This document shows positions 20,463 to 31,982 of a stretch of DNA of 64,000 bases, in pieces (the first letter of the stretch is position 1; every line of letters begins with the position of its first letter). Source of the DNA: Hexactinellida sp. DTS-2022 (taxonomy: Eukaryota > Porifera > Hexactinellida); NCBI GenBank assembly GCA_028753945.1, contig JAPNXP010000015.1:248001-312000 (forward strand), given 5' to 3'. The position numbers were made by a program, and so were the translations under genes. The notes beneath the pieces are model-generated. The model was not told where the DNA came from, ran no database searches, and saw only the letters and a program-made list of their open reading frames with translations.

Positions 20463-23400
20463 ATGAATAATCGCATAAAATCTCGTAAAACCTGGGATCA
20501 AACCGGAACTGAAACTAAACACGCATTCCTTATACCACAACCCGTTGCTAAGGGGGACAGGGAATACAACATGATACGCGAGGACATTCCTCCGGCCTAT
20601 GAGGACTATCTGACACTTTTGGGGAGAAAGAACCGCGAAAAACGGGAACTGTCAGAACCTAGGGGCCCACGGGACCTGAGGGAGGAAGGATTCAGTTTGT
20701 ACTTTAATGGGACTCACGCCAAGGGGCGGTCCCGCTCCAAAACAGGGGGACAGGGGGAACAAACCAAGCCTAAGCAAACTAAGGTATCTGATTGGGTATC
20801 TTATCACTGTAGAACCTCGGTTGCAATAGAAAGATTTGTCGGCACAGCTGTAATTTTAGATTTTTCGTAATGTCTCCATCGCTATAAACGTGTTGAACCA
20901 TTTCAGAAAAGCTGTGCCGACATCAATTTCAGATTTCAGAAAAAATGTTGATTATAGAAAAATGTTGTTGGCACAGCTCTAATTTTAGATTTTTTGTACC
21001 CGAATTGCACTGTATTCACGTACCAATGTAGATCTGTATTAACAGTACCATGGATATTATAGGTACCAAGCGTAGGCTCCAAAGAATCCCTTCTGCCACA
21101 AACGGCTCCCTCGAAACGAAAGGGTTGGAAGCCAGTGCCCAGTGTGTCACTAAAGACCGAAGAAGGAAACCACCTGATTGTGGAGGTGTCACCTAAGATA
21201 AGTGGCATGTACGATAATGATTTCGAAGCGACACTTGTGACAAAACATCCGCCAATCAATTTGTCCTCTGATGACAGCGATTCTGAAGTACGGCAGATTA
21301 TACACCAATCAGAGTTGAGAGTTTATTTGTTCTATTTATAGATTAGTGACCACTGTGAGGAGGATCTTAACACCTCTATTTCCCGCCCGATTAATCAGAG
21401 AGCGCCACTTGAAATGTGTCGCGAGCCACCTGTGTCCACTCGCGAGCCATCTCGCACCTGCTCCGTGACGAGCGTTAAAGTTAAGCAGAATTTGGATGAA
21501 AGTGTCGCCGACCTACAACAAGCCATTTCTGCCATTCAGAGGGAAAATCTGCCACTCGATACATTTCAAGTCAGTGCCACTTATAAGTGTGTATATCATA
21601 TTTTCACACCTCTATTTTTAGTTCCAAGTGGATGAATCTCCCCTGCCACCTGAGGAGCCAATGAGGGACAGTTTAGAAACCACCTACATCGACACCGACC
21701 CTGCCACTTGTGCCACTAACACCTCTGACGATTACTGGCGTAAGCACTCAATGTTTGGAGAAATGGACACTTTGAAAGGTGTCGCGGTACAAATCGAAGT
21801 GGCGTCCACCTGGGGACATCCCGAGCTCATGGGGCTAACCGAAGTGGAGTTCTTCACACCTCTGAATAAGAAAATGTGGCTGAGTGGCTCGCGGGTTAAG
21901 GTAGAGGGACACATTAACACCTATGACATAGACCACATTCTTAACGGGAAAACTCGCACCACTCACGAGACACATATGTGGGCAGCTGTTTATAGAGGGA
22001 GGAAGAAAATTAAGTTCCACTTCTTAGTTCCAATTGGAACCAAGCACGAACTGGGCGCCATTCGGATATGGAACTATAACAAACCGAGCTGTCTCGACGC
22101 AGGAGTGAGAGGTGTGAAAATAGTGGTCGACAATGTGTCGGTGTGGGAAGGAGAGATCCCGAAGGCAACCGGAACCAAAGCCTATGATTACGCATATTTG
22201 ATTAGGATACACATTCCTGAGTCGTCTCCTAGCAACGGATCTTTTAGCGACATGTCTCCAGAGAAACAGCTGATTGGTCCGCTGAAGAGTTATAAATCGG
22301 ATCAGCTGATTAGAAGAGTCAAGTACAGTCCTTTCAAATCTCCGTTTCTTGTGACCACCAGCGAGCCCAACACGCCACTTCAGACCGACACACCGACACA
22401 ATACAAGCCACACACCTCTCCCCAGCTGTCTGACCAGCTGGCCAATCAGTTCTCTTACAAGACAACCGATCAGCTGTCAGAGCAGCCTTCTGACCAGCTG
22501 ACCAATCAGCTGTCTCGCGTCAGGCTAACAGCTGATTCGCCGAAACTGCAGCGCTCAGTGAGTCAGTCTAACCTTCTGGATTCCCTCTTCTCTCCGCCGA
22601 CCAATCGGCTGCTGGAGAGGTCTTACAGCGAATCTGAGCTGAGCAGGTTCCTCTCAGCTGGCAGCCCCACTTTTCAGGCGCCAAAGCACGGCCGCAGGTC
22701 CCAGCTGCGCCTCAGAACAGCTGTGACGGGGAAAGCCCGCCCGGAACTCCCCGACGCCGCCCTAACCGACGTCACGCACCTCTACGACACCAAATCGCGA
22801 CACAATTCAACCACCTCGCGACACATTTCCAGCCCCGTAATCTCGCATTCCAGAGGAGCCCACCATAGCAACACTCCCCCGCTTAAATCTAGCCACGCGG
22901 AGCCGGTTATTTCGGGCGCCAGACCGGTTCCCTCGCTGGAGGAAATGTTCCGGTCGCTAGCCAGTTTCCAGCTGTCCCACAGGGGCCGCATAGCCGAGCC
23001 GGAAGCGGACACTTTGGACCAATTCCTGGAGAACCGGTCCCGCACCCGAAACACGCCGCTCAGAGCGGAATCCGTGCCGGAACCGGAATTCCCGATACCG
23101 GAGCTCCCGACCGGCAAATACCTGACTCTCCTCATAACTTCCACTTGGGGCGATCCGCACTATTTGGGGCTAAACGGCATAGAGGCATTCCGTAGCAACG
23201 GAGCCAAGATAGAGGTATGCGACATCGCAGCTGATCCCCCGGACATAAACATACTCTCAGAGTAAGTTCCAGTTCCAATTCTATAATTATCACCAATAAC
23301 TACTTAGTTCCATATTGCTATAGGTACGGCTCTGATCCCCGCGTGGCTCGCAATCTGATCGACAGTGTTAACCGGACCAGGGATGACCTGCACATGTGGC

Positions 23401-24956
23401 TCACGCCCTTCACGCCAGGAGAGAACCACTTGGTGCACCTGGAGTTTGCAGAGGAATCTCAGCTGGCCATGCTACGAATATGGAACTATAACAAGTCCCG
23501 AATCCACTCGCTTAGGGGCGCGCGCCACCTTCGCGTGGAGCTGGATGGTGTCGCGGTGTTTGTGGGAGAGATCGCGCGGGCGAGTGGCGGCCTGCTGGGT
23601 GGCACGGAGGCGTTTGGTGACACAATTCTGTTCACGGAGGACGAGAATATTCTGGCGCTCATATCTGAAAACGATGAGACATACCTCGGAGATCTGAGTG
23701 ACGAAATGGAATGCGAGTTGTTAGAAAGTGGCACTGAAGACTCGTTTGTGTCGCGCCCCGACACCTCTGATAAAGAGCGCCCGTTTACCACCGCAGGGGC
23801 GACACATTCTGCCACCCGAGCCAGCCAAGGTGGCGAGTTTGTGGCACAAAAAGTGTCTTTGTGTCTGCTTACAAATTGGGAGGTGTCCGGGGAAATGGGT
23901 TTAACAGGTGTGTCCCTTTTGGCCCCCGACACTTCTAGCATCGAGCTGTCAGCTGATCAGCTCTGCATGTACAAGGTGTCGCAAGATGGCACGCGAGCGC
24001 CACTTAACCTCGCCACTTCACACCTCTTGAGCGACAACCTGACCCAGGAGCCAGACAACATGCTCCTGTGGGAATTAGAAGACGGATGTCAAACTCTTTT
24101 GGAGATCGTCCTTCCCTGCCCCCTGCCACTTGGAGGTGTCGCAATATGGAACTATAACCTAACACCTGAGGACACATATAGTGGGGTCATGCAACTAGAC
24201 ATCCTATTGGACGACACATTTGTGTCGGAAAACCCTTTCATTCTTCGGAAAGCCCCCGGCCACCTGAGATACCAATTCGGTCAGGAAATCATGTTTTCTG
24301 AGGACACACCGACACCTCCAACGGGCGACACAATCGACATACACTCACTTATGCCACTTTTCACACCTCAGATGGCCCCAACTGGGTTCGTACTCGAACT
24401 CCAGATTCTGTCAACTTGGGGCGACACTTATTACGTGGGTTTAAGTGGCATAGAACTGTTCGACATCGAGGGCCACAAAATACATTTGGAGCCTCGAAAT
24501 GTGGCAGCGTTTCCAGAAAGTATAAATATTCTAGAATGTGTCGACTGTGACCTTAGGACACCTGACAAACTTGTCGACGGGACACATTCCTTCGAAGATG
24601 GGACACATTCGTGGCTCACGCCACTTCTCCCAAACACCACCACTTCCGTTTATATTATATTCGACAACCCAGTCTCTTTCGCTGCCATTCGAATATGGAA
24701 CTATAGCAAGAACTATGAGAGAGGTGTTAAAGAGTTTTCCATCCTCATTGACGGTCTTATCATCTATAATGGCAGCATGCCACCTTCCAAACAGGATGCG
24801 ACACAAAGCGACACAATTGTGCCATACACGGCTCTGCTTCTCGATCAATCACACATTGAGAATACCCGCGACACATCCCGTGCCACTTCTGAGGAGATGC
24901 TTTGTGGCGACCCCGTGTGTCGCCCCTACACGAGCCTGACTGGGGACACTAATTAA
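20463..24956 (+). CDS. KATNIP: Katanin-interacting protein (KIAA0556)
   Basis: Five exons: 20463-20783, 21063-21287, 21342-21569, 21622-23261, 23324-24956, about 1348 residues. KATNIP binds microtubules and katanin at the ciliary base; human loss causes Joubert syndrome. The N-terminus matches the family (YEDYLTLLGRKNRE, REEGFSLYFNGTH, HLIVEVSPKISGMYDNDFE). The C-terminal two thirds hold four copies of a katanin-interacting module, each with WG/E..GL.G+E and RIWNYN marks: STWGHPELMGLTEVEFF, STWGDPHYLGLNGIEAF, NWEVSGEMGLTGVSLL and STWGDTYYVGLSGIELF. A low-complexity, Gln/Ser/Asp-rich spacer (DQLSEQPSDQLTNQLS) separates modules 1 and 2. Intron 1 carries hairpin-element fragments. Confidence 0.94.
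20838..20998. repeat. Fragments of the cggcacagctgtaatttta hairpin family
   Basis: cggcacagctgtaatttta near 20841, its complement agctgtgccgac near 20911 and ggcacagctctaattttag near 20972 lie in KATNIP intron 1. They look like remnants of a palindromic element related to hairpins at 53992-54120 and 55042-55172. Confidence 0.55.
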
Positions 24957-25356
24957 CTGAGTACTGACATCAATTGTAATTAAGAACTGATACTATTATC
25001 TTAGTTCCGGGCTTAGTTCCAGTTTATACACAATTTATTGGTTGAATCTTATATTTATTCAATCTGAATATGTGTGAATACAATATGTTAAAACGACACA
25101 GCGGCCAAGGCAATAAACATACCACACAATGTAAATTCTTGTTTAAGCATTCCCAAATATACTTTTGACTTTTTTTGCTCAAAAAATCCAGAAAGTGGCC
25201 TTGTTTATGTAAAGTCAGAAAGACCAAAACTAATTCTATAAATGTCCATATCAGTAGAGCTACAAATTAAGCCACCTAGATTTCACCTTTAATACAAGTT
25301 ATAGCTAGATTTTCACCTTTAATTAATACAACAAGTTATAGCGTTAAACCGACACA
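24957..25356. other. Convergent intergenic region KATNIP/Rab
   Basis: 400 bp between two stop codons of opposite genes, AT-rich, containing their 3' ends. I see no further gene. Confidence 0.5.
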
Positions 25357-26410
25357 TTACAAACTGCACGAATATCCACTGCAATAAGTGGCCTCTATGT
25401 CCCTAGTGGCGCCAGGTGGCAGCATCAGGGGGTCCAGGCTAATATTGGGATCCATGGCGAGCGGTAGCGACTCAAGTTGTCTCGCCTTCTCCAGACATTG
25501 TGCCACTAGTGCCACTAATGCCTCCTCCACATTAATCACCTTCTTAGCACTCGTCTCGATGTAGTCCAGAAAGTGTCGCTCTCTCAGTTCCTATAAGAAC
25601 CACTTGTTATATACCACACTGCCACTTGTATGAAACGTACCTCGATCTCAGTTGGTTCCACTTTAAGTTCCAAATCACATTTGTTTCCAATCAGAATCAT
25701 AGAAGCATCCATGTTACTAAAAATAGAAAAAATTATAAAATATTTTTTAGTGATGATGGCCCTAAATCCGACTTCCTCGCTTAATTTGACTTAATTAACT
25801 TTCCCGCTTAATTATGGGAGTGTAATTGGAACTGAAACTAACCCTTTCTCCTCGAACTCTCTGAGCCACGTGTGGCAGACACTCTGAAATGTGACTGGTT
25901 GATTCAGGTCGAATACGAACAGGACACCATGTGCGTCTCTGAAGTAAGTTCGTGTGAGCGCCATAAACCTCTCTTCTCCCGCCGTGTCCCAAAGCTGGAG
26001 CTATAAATAGAACCGGAACTAACAACAGGATAATTCCTTGTAATAAAGTGTCCTTGTCGCACAAGTTTATTACAAGGAATTATCCAGGAGCGCAAGACGG
26101 TGTTTTTTGGAGCATGATTTGGGAAAATTTGGAATCTTCTCCTATACCGTAACATTAATTTGTGATTAGGCGTATGGAATTGGATCAGACCAGGATTAAA
26201 GAGCGTATTTACAAATGACTGTATAAACTGGTCTCGCACCTTAATTCTCTTTCCCTGTATTTCCAAATCTCTTAAATAGAATCCAAACCCGATTGTGGCG
26301 GAGGTGTTTTCTGTAAATGTGTCGTGTGTCAAGCGACGAATCAGTGAGCTCTTTCCAACCAACTTGTCGCCTAGCACTATTATCTTGAAACTGTAGTCGT
26401 ATGTATCCAT
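25357..26410 (-). CDS. Rab-family small GTPase, atypical
   Basis: Four exons on the minus strand: 26410-26240, 26000-25843, 25716-25641, 25590-25357, 212 residues. Rabs direct vesicle targeting. Motifs: G1 GDKLVGKSS (residues 14-22), Thr in switch I (SATIGFGF), G3 LWDTAGEERF, G4 GNKCDL, G5 ETSAKK, and the Rab-type IKLQLWDTAG and TRTYFRDAHGVLFVFDL. Two oddities: the catalytic Gln of DTAGQ is Glu here, and the tail ends YCSGYSCSL rather than CC, CXC or CAAX. The Rab subfamily is not recognisable. The gene is divergent from snurportin with a 266 bp shared upstream region. Confidence 0.9.
26066..26225 (+). repeat. GGAGCG dispersed repeat, copy B
   Basis: It starts caaggaattatccaggagcg and ends gagcgtatttacaaatg. 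It is closely similar to 56970-57145 and the complement of 12888-13075. It lies within intron 1 of the Rab gene. Confidence 0.75.
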
Positions 26411-26676
26411 GTGTCCTAATTGTGTCACAAATGTGTCCTAAATGTGTCACAAAATGTATTCTAATTGTGTCGGAAAAAATGTGTCCTACTTTGTAAATAA
26501 TTGTGTCACAAATTTGTCTAATTTTTTCCTAATTGTGTCGCAAATGTGCCCCAAATTTGTCAAAATTATCCTAATTGTGTCCTGATGTGTCGAGTAGAAA
26601 AGTGGTTTTAAGATAATACAATTTACTAATAGCTATATAATTATATAATATTCCAACTGCCAAACTGATCGCTAGG
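26411..26676. promoter_or_regulatory. Shared divergent promoter region Rab/SNUPN
   Basis: 266 bp between two start codons. It is filled with repeats of aattgtgtc and aatgtgtcctaa, i.e. the TGTGTC word common throughout this window. Confidence 0.5.
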
Positions 26677-28924
26677 ATGGCAGAAGTGGATTTCGGTGTC
26701 GACAGCTTACTACAGAAATTAGAAACCACCACTAAATTGGGCACGCGACACTATAAAGCCACTCGTGCCACTTCTGACCAGGAAAAGAGGCGGGGTATCT
26801 CATTAGCCAATCAGCGTCGGAAGCGAACCGACCTATTCGATTCTGGGCGCCAAATACCAACAATTCTAAAAATAGAACACGAGCATCAGTTGATGCTATC
26901 AGAGTGGTTTCTGGATGTGCCACCTGACTTTGAAACCACCTGGCGTATGGTGGTGTGTCCCATGGGCAAGCGCTCATTGGTTATCGCGAAATCTGGTGTC
27001 ACAAAAGTGTACACGCGAAAGGGTGTCCATATTAACACATTCCAAAGTGGCATTCCAGGGGGCAATCGCGGTTGCTACGCTGGGCTCACTGTGTTGGATG
27101 CCATATTTTGTCGGGACCAGGCCACTTATTTCGTGCTAGATGTTTTGGTATGGAACGGACACACCCTTAAGGAATGTGAAACTGAGTTTAGGTTAGTTCC
27201 AATTTGAATAGGAACTATGGTTACTACCAATGATACTATAAATAGAATTCTGTAGGTTCTACTTCCTTCGTTCTAAACTTGAAGAGTCACCTGATTTATT
27301 GGTTCAAACTCTAACCAATCACTACTCATTAACACCTCTATCTAACTACCCATGTCAACAGGACACATTGTGTGCCATTATGTCCCAACCAGTGCCATAC
27401 AAAATAGACGGCCTCTTATTCTACCATCAACAGGGCCACTATACTATAGGGGAGTCGCCACTTGTACTATGGATGACAATACCTATGGTGGCAGATTTAA
27501 TCGGGTGAGGTTAAGTGGTAGAGGTGTTACATTCCTAACTACACACGAGGTTACTATAGTAACTATTCCATTTCATATTCTGTATAAATACAGCATATGA
27601 ATAATGTAAACAACAACAACAATACAATATTACCCATATGCCACTTGTATATATAGGAACTATGTTCTGTAGTTAGTACCATATTAGCTTAATTAGCACA
27701 GTTTATGTATCTTCTTGTTGAGTTTGTTTACTTTAGTGTTTACGTTTTCCTGTTTGTCGTATATCCTATCAAGTTGTTGGTTGGAATCGTCTATTTGCCC
27801 GCCCAATTGAATAGCCAGGTCATTCAGAATATCCAAACCGGAATCGAGTTGTTCTAGGTTCCGGTCTACGAGTGTCTTGGGGTCGGATATCTCCCTGGCA
27901 ACCGCTGGAATGTGGGGTGTCGCAGAGGGTGTGATTGTGTCCCCTTTGGAGGCAGGAGGGGAACTAAGCTTAGTGTCTTTTGTTGTTGTTTTGTTTTTCT
28001 TGAAATAGTTAACCACCCCGCCAAATATTGTCTGGATATTCGTCAGCTCTCTAGAAACAGGAACCAATTAATAGTAATATGGAATTAACCAGGCTTTCAT
28101 TCAGGCAAAAATATATGCGCGCCTAGATTTAATTCCATTTTAAATTACGCGCCTAGAACTATGGATAATTTAAGAATTTATCAGGTTTAGGCGGGAATAT
28201 ATTTAGGCGCCAGTTATAAAGTTAGTTCCAGTTCCAATTCAACTGACTTATCCGCGTTTCCACAGCTGACATCTATTTTTTCCAGATTTGTTTCTACTCT
28301 GTCCAGCTGTTCGGTTTGGTATGCGAGTTCCTTGGTAGCGTCAGTGCCGCTTTGGAATGCCTCGTCTAAATGTCTGAGACTCCTGGCCGTGCTTTCTGCC
28401 ATTCTCTGTTCGTACATGCTAATCTGAGCCTGGCATTCCTCCGACTCGCTTCGGTAGTTATGGTAGCTCATTGCTAATTATAGAACTGTACGACCATTGT
28501 GTACAAATGGAATTTAAATTCAGATATTTTATAAAGTACAGGTGACACTGGTTAATTGAGACACAATTGGAAACCAATAAACTGTCACATTAACTGGAGT
28601 TAATTAGTTCCTATAATATTAATTGCATTTATGTAAAGGCAATTCTGTTCTATAATTAGTATATTGTGCAATTGTATAAGCACCTAATATAATAAATGAA
28701 ATATTATGAATCCATAGTATAGTTCCAATAGGAACTATACTTATTCTCTGCCTTTTAGGATAATTCCTAGTCAGGAATTCCAGTCGAGTCAGTTCCCAAA
28801 CAGCGACACAACGCGCCACCATAAGAAAAAGGCGCGGAAAAAGGGACACTCAATGGAGACAGGAGATCAAATTGGAACTGAAACTAAGTTGGTTCCAGAT
28901 CCAGAAACAATGAGTGACCAATGA
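26677..28924 (+). CDS. SNUPN: Snurportin-1
   Basis: Three exons: 26677-27191, 27256-27504, 28759-28924, 309 residues. Snurportin-1 is the import adaptor that recognises the trimethylguanosine cap of spliceosomal snRNPs and hands them to importin beta. An importin-beta-binding segment (RRGISLANQRRKRTDLFD) is near the N-terminus. The cap-binding domain shows WRMVVCPMGKRSLVIASG-like sequence, GVTKVYTRKGVHINTFQSG, TYFVLDVLVWNGH, PYKIDGLLFYHQQGHYTIGE and MVADLIGIIPSQEF. The last exon ends in a basic tail (RHHKKKARKKG). An in-frame TGA follows exon 2 at 27506, but a GTGAGG donor precedes it and the third exon fits in phase and in alignment. A SNAP29-like gene lies in intron 2 on the other strand. 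Confidence 0.93.
27693..28471 (-). CDS. SNAP29: SNAP29-like Qbc-SNARE, nested in SNUPN intron
   Basis: Two exons on the minus strand: 28471-28248 and 28050-27693, 193 residues. It has two SNARE helices: an N-terminal Qb motif (~res 30-75, SLRHLDEAFQSGTDATKEL) and a C-terminal Qc motif (LDSGLDILNDLAIQLGGQID with a zero-layer Gln in IDDSNQQLDRI). Between them is NIQTIFGGVVNYFK, which parallels human SNAP29 (SIKSVFGGLVNYFK), so SNAP29 rather than SNAP23/25; there is no palmitoylated Cys cluster in the linker. SNAP29 works in autophagosome-lysosome and other fusion steps. It is shorter than human (258 residues) and lacks the NPF-containing start. The whole gene lies inside SNUPN intron 2, antisense. 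Confidence 0.88.
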
Positions 28925-29343
28925 TTTATCTTATTTAGGAAAATTGTTTGTTTGTTTTATTTAGAAACTGGTTGCTATGCTGGGTTTACTGGAATGTAAC
29001 ATTTGAATTCTCACCTCCTCTACAATCTTTCTCAAGAGATAGGAATCTTATAACAATAATTTAGTGTCTGTTTGTACTACGCGACACAGTTATTAAATGT
29101 CCCCTTTCCCCGAAATTCGTATTTACAGGTTTCAGTAACTTAGTATTAAATAAAACAGGCTTAGAACTGAACCGGAACTATGTGCATATTAACCGGAACT
29201 ATGTATTAAACATGCTTACAAAGCAACCGTCGAAGGGGCGAATATGTTTCGACACCTTGAACCACTTTTGTCAATCGTGCCACTTTATTGCCCCCTATAA
29301 GAACCCCTGTATGCCCCATTTGTGTAACTAGCAGTAGACACGA
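28925..29343. other. Intergenic region SNUPN/CCNC
   Basis: 419 bp, AT-rich, with the words ccggaactatgtg repeated near 29169-29200. It presumably includes the cyclin C promoter; no gene seen. Confidence 0.45.
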
Positions 29344-31379
29344 ATGGCGGGTAACTTCTGGAAGAGTTCGCATTACGAAGAATGGCTCTTGAATCCTCAG
29401 GAACTGGAGTTGGGTCGGAAAGAGGATTGCGAGGATCTCTCTAAGGAACAGCTGTTAAAGCTGCACATATTCTACGCTAACTTTATTCAGACACTAGGGG
29501 AACATGCCCAGTTGAGACAACAGGTAAACAGGTCACAGGTGTTATCTGTTATAAGTAGACCCCTTAATTGGACACAGTATAGACTATACAGTACAAGTGT
29601 CATAACTAAGGTGTTAGTGTCCATTTGAATCGAATTTTTTGGCATTTTTGGATTCTACATTTTCTTGTCAGTATCTAGTACAAATTTCAACTCTTATACT
29701 TGGAATCTTCTCCTATAGCATATTTACAATGTCTCTAAATGGCTGTATAATACACTGATTAGGAGCGTATTTACAAATCTCTCTATAATACACTTATTAG
29801 GAGCGTATTTACAATGCCTATATAATACACTGATTAGGAGCGTATTTACAATGCCTATACAATACACTTATTACCCCCCCCCCCCTAGGTTATAGCCACA
29901 GCATCCGTGTACTTCAAACGGTTCTACGTTCGTAACTCCCTCGGGTGTGTGGACCCCCTTCTGATGTCGCTAACGGCCATACACCTGGCTGCTATAGTAG
30001 AGGAGTGCGACATGCAGAATAACGGGAAATTAAGCCATGCATACAGTTGTGCGGTTAAGGCTAAATATAAAGAGTTCTTCTCTACAGAGTGTCCGTTCAC
30101 TTATGCTACCGTATGTATAGTGTAATATGGAACTAACTATAGTATAACCTCGTTAGTAGGAACACCAGGGGACCGTCTTAATGTGTACTCCTTATCCGGA
30201 ATTGTATTAACTAATGTCATTTGTATTGAAAGGCTAGTAGTATAAAATAATTTTAAAATAATGCACTATCACAATTCTATAAAATGAAAATTTGAATTAG
30301 ATATTCATGGTCAAAGTTTAATGTGTTGTATTAACGAGGTTCTACTGTATCTATTATGAACAATTCTTGGTCCATTGAAGTTAATAATTAAATAACTGAT
30401 TGTATAATGGAACTATTATAGGAACCATTTAATTTGAACTGGAACTAACTATAATTACGCGGGGACTTGAGATAGAAAGGTGAGTTTATTCGCCGTTCTA
30501 TTATAGATTCAGGAATGTGAGTTCCTACTCCTGGAGATGATGGATTGTTGTCTCATCGTGTACCACCCGTACCGACCTCTTATGCAGTTTGTGTCCGACT
30601 TGTCTGACGACACCTTGTTGCCAGTGGCATGGCGCATTATTAACGACACTTATCGGTCGGACATTTGTCTTCTGTACCCCCCATACCTTATAGCGCTGGC
30701 CTGTCTACACATGGCAGCCGTTATGCGTAAGAAGGACATCAAGGCATGGTGAGATATATGGGATAGTTTCTCAAACCCTATAGTAAATAGTATACATTCT
30801 GAGGTAGAGATATGGATATGGGAAATATATGGGAAATATATAATATATGGGTGTGAATATATATGGGTCGGGTGATATACTATTTTCCAGGTTTTAGCTT
30901 GGACAGTCCAGTTTTTTTTTACAATTATTGTGCGATGTCCAGTAATTTTCTATATTGTCCAGGGTTTTTTTGTAATTATTTTTTATTATTATCATTTTGA
31001 TATCTTGTGGACCCAGGTTGACTGGTTTAGGTGTCATATATTGGGTGGCAGAATGGGCGTTAAAACGTTACGTAATTAAATGAAATTAAATGAACCAGAA
31101 CTAAGTTAAAACCATACATCGAACATATTATTATCTAGGCCACTTAACTGCCACTTTTGCGACACAATTGGACACATTTCCTTTTATAGGTTCACGGAAC
31201 TGAATGTTGAACTGGAACAAATTGCTCAGATAACAAAGGAAGTTCTACAACTCTACGAATTATGGAAAAACTTCAATGAAGGCAAAGAAATGAAGGAAAT
31301 AATAGAAAAATCTCCAAAACCTAAAACCACAAAAGAGGGCAACAAATCCTACAATAACCCCTCCTCTTCAAACTCTTAA
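29344..31379 (+). CDS. CCNC: Cyclin C
   Basis: Four exons: 29344-29523, 29889-30110, 30507-30748, 31190-31379, 277 residues (human 283). Cyclin C partners CDK8/19 in the Mediator kinase module. The start MAGNFWKSSHYEEWLL is nearly the conserved one (MAGNFWQSSHY). Cyclin-box hallmarks: ATASVYFKRFYVRNSL, ECEFLLLEMMDCCLIVYHPY, AWRIINDTYRSDICLLYPPY and LYELWKNFNEGKEM. The tail is Lys/Ser/Asn-rich (KSPKPKTTKEGNKSYNNPSS). Introns 1 and 2 contain repeats, a ~43 bp tandem array and a TIR element respectively. Confidence 0.97.
29690..29880 (+). repeat. Tandem ~43 bp units related to GGAGCG repeat
   Basis: The unit contains taggagcgtatttacaatg and tataatacac and is repeated about four times in cyclin C intron 1, immediately before a C-run and the exon 2 acceptor. 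The unit is the 3' end of the GGAGCG repeat amplified in tandem. Confidence 0.7.
30139..30349. mobile_element. TACAGT-type TIR element, CTCGTTAGTAGG subfamily
   Basis: The left end tatagtataacctcgttagt and right end tattaacgaggttctactgt are inverted. The interior includes caccaggggaccgtc. Cyclin C intron 2. Confidence 0.75.
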
Positions 31380-31697
31380 CTGATTGGTTAATCACACCTA
31401 ATGCTGTATGTATTAATTATACAATACGTGTATATTTATAGTACAACACCTTTATGGGCACCTGGGTATTCTATTGTTGTTGTTTGCATGTACGTATTCA
31501 TATTTTGTCACCTATAACAAATCGGGTACCAACGGCGTGGTAACCAAGTATGCTGTTAGGAATTTCACGAATTAAAGGTTAGTTAAGTGGTATACTATAG
31601 ACAATAAATTCAGGCAATTAATGGTTTTAATTAGTAAAGTGCTAAAAATATAACAAGAACTAGTAGCATAAATTATATTAAATTATATTATAAAAAG

Positions 31698-31923
31698 TGT
31701 AGTCCAGAAATGCAAAATTTCAAATTAAAAAGGTTGGGATATCACATAAGTATGTGGTTCCTAAGGAGTGGCATAATGAAAGTATTTCCTTTCACTGCAT
31801 TCCTGACTGGATGGAGTCACCATGTGCATCAGAAGAGGCGGCACACAAACAGATGCCACATTCCACTCAGTTCCACCACCTAGCTCTGCTATAAGATACG
31901 AGACACATTCTCTATAGCATTCT
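31698..31923 (+). promoter_or_regulatory. Shared upstream module of NHL gene, copy 1
   Basis: 226 bp ending 59 bp before the ATG of NHL copy 1. It is almost identical to the minus-strand module at 49944-50168 and, over its last 149 bp, to 37055-37203 with a single base difference. It includes tcctgactggatggagtcac, gaggcggcacacaaacagat and gctataagatacgagacac, where TATAAG is a possible TATA box. It is either a core promoter plus 5' UTR or a mobile promoter module. Confidence 0.8.
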
Positions 31924-31982
31924 AAAAACAAACTACTTTCATTTCCATAGCACTAACTAGCTAACTAGAAAATAATAACAAA

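Noticed and set aside
21321..21341. 21 nt intron in KATNIP
   Set aside because: A GTACGG donor at 21288 gives a 54 nt intron in the same phase, in line with other introns here.
27506..27508. TGA as the true end of snurportin
   Set aside because: A GTGAGG donor overlaps it, and a third exon at 28759 continues the conserved LIG-IIP sequence in phase.
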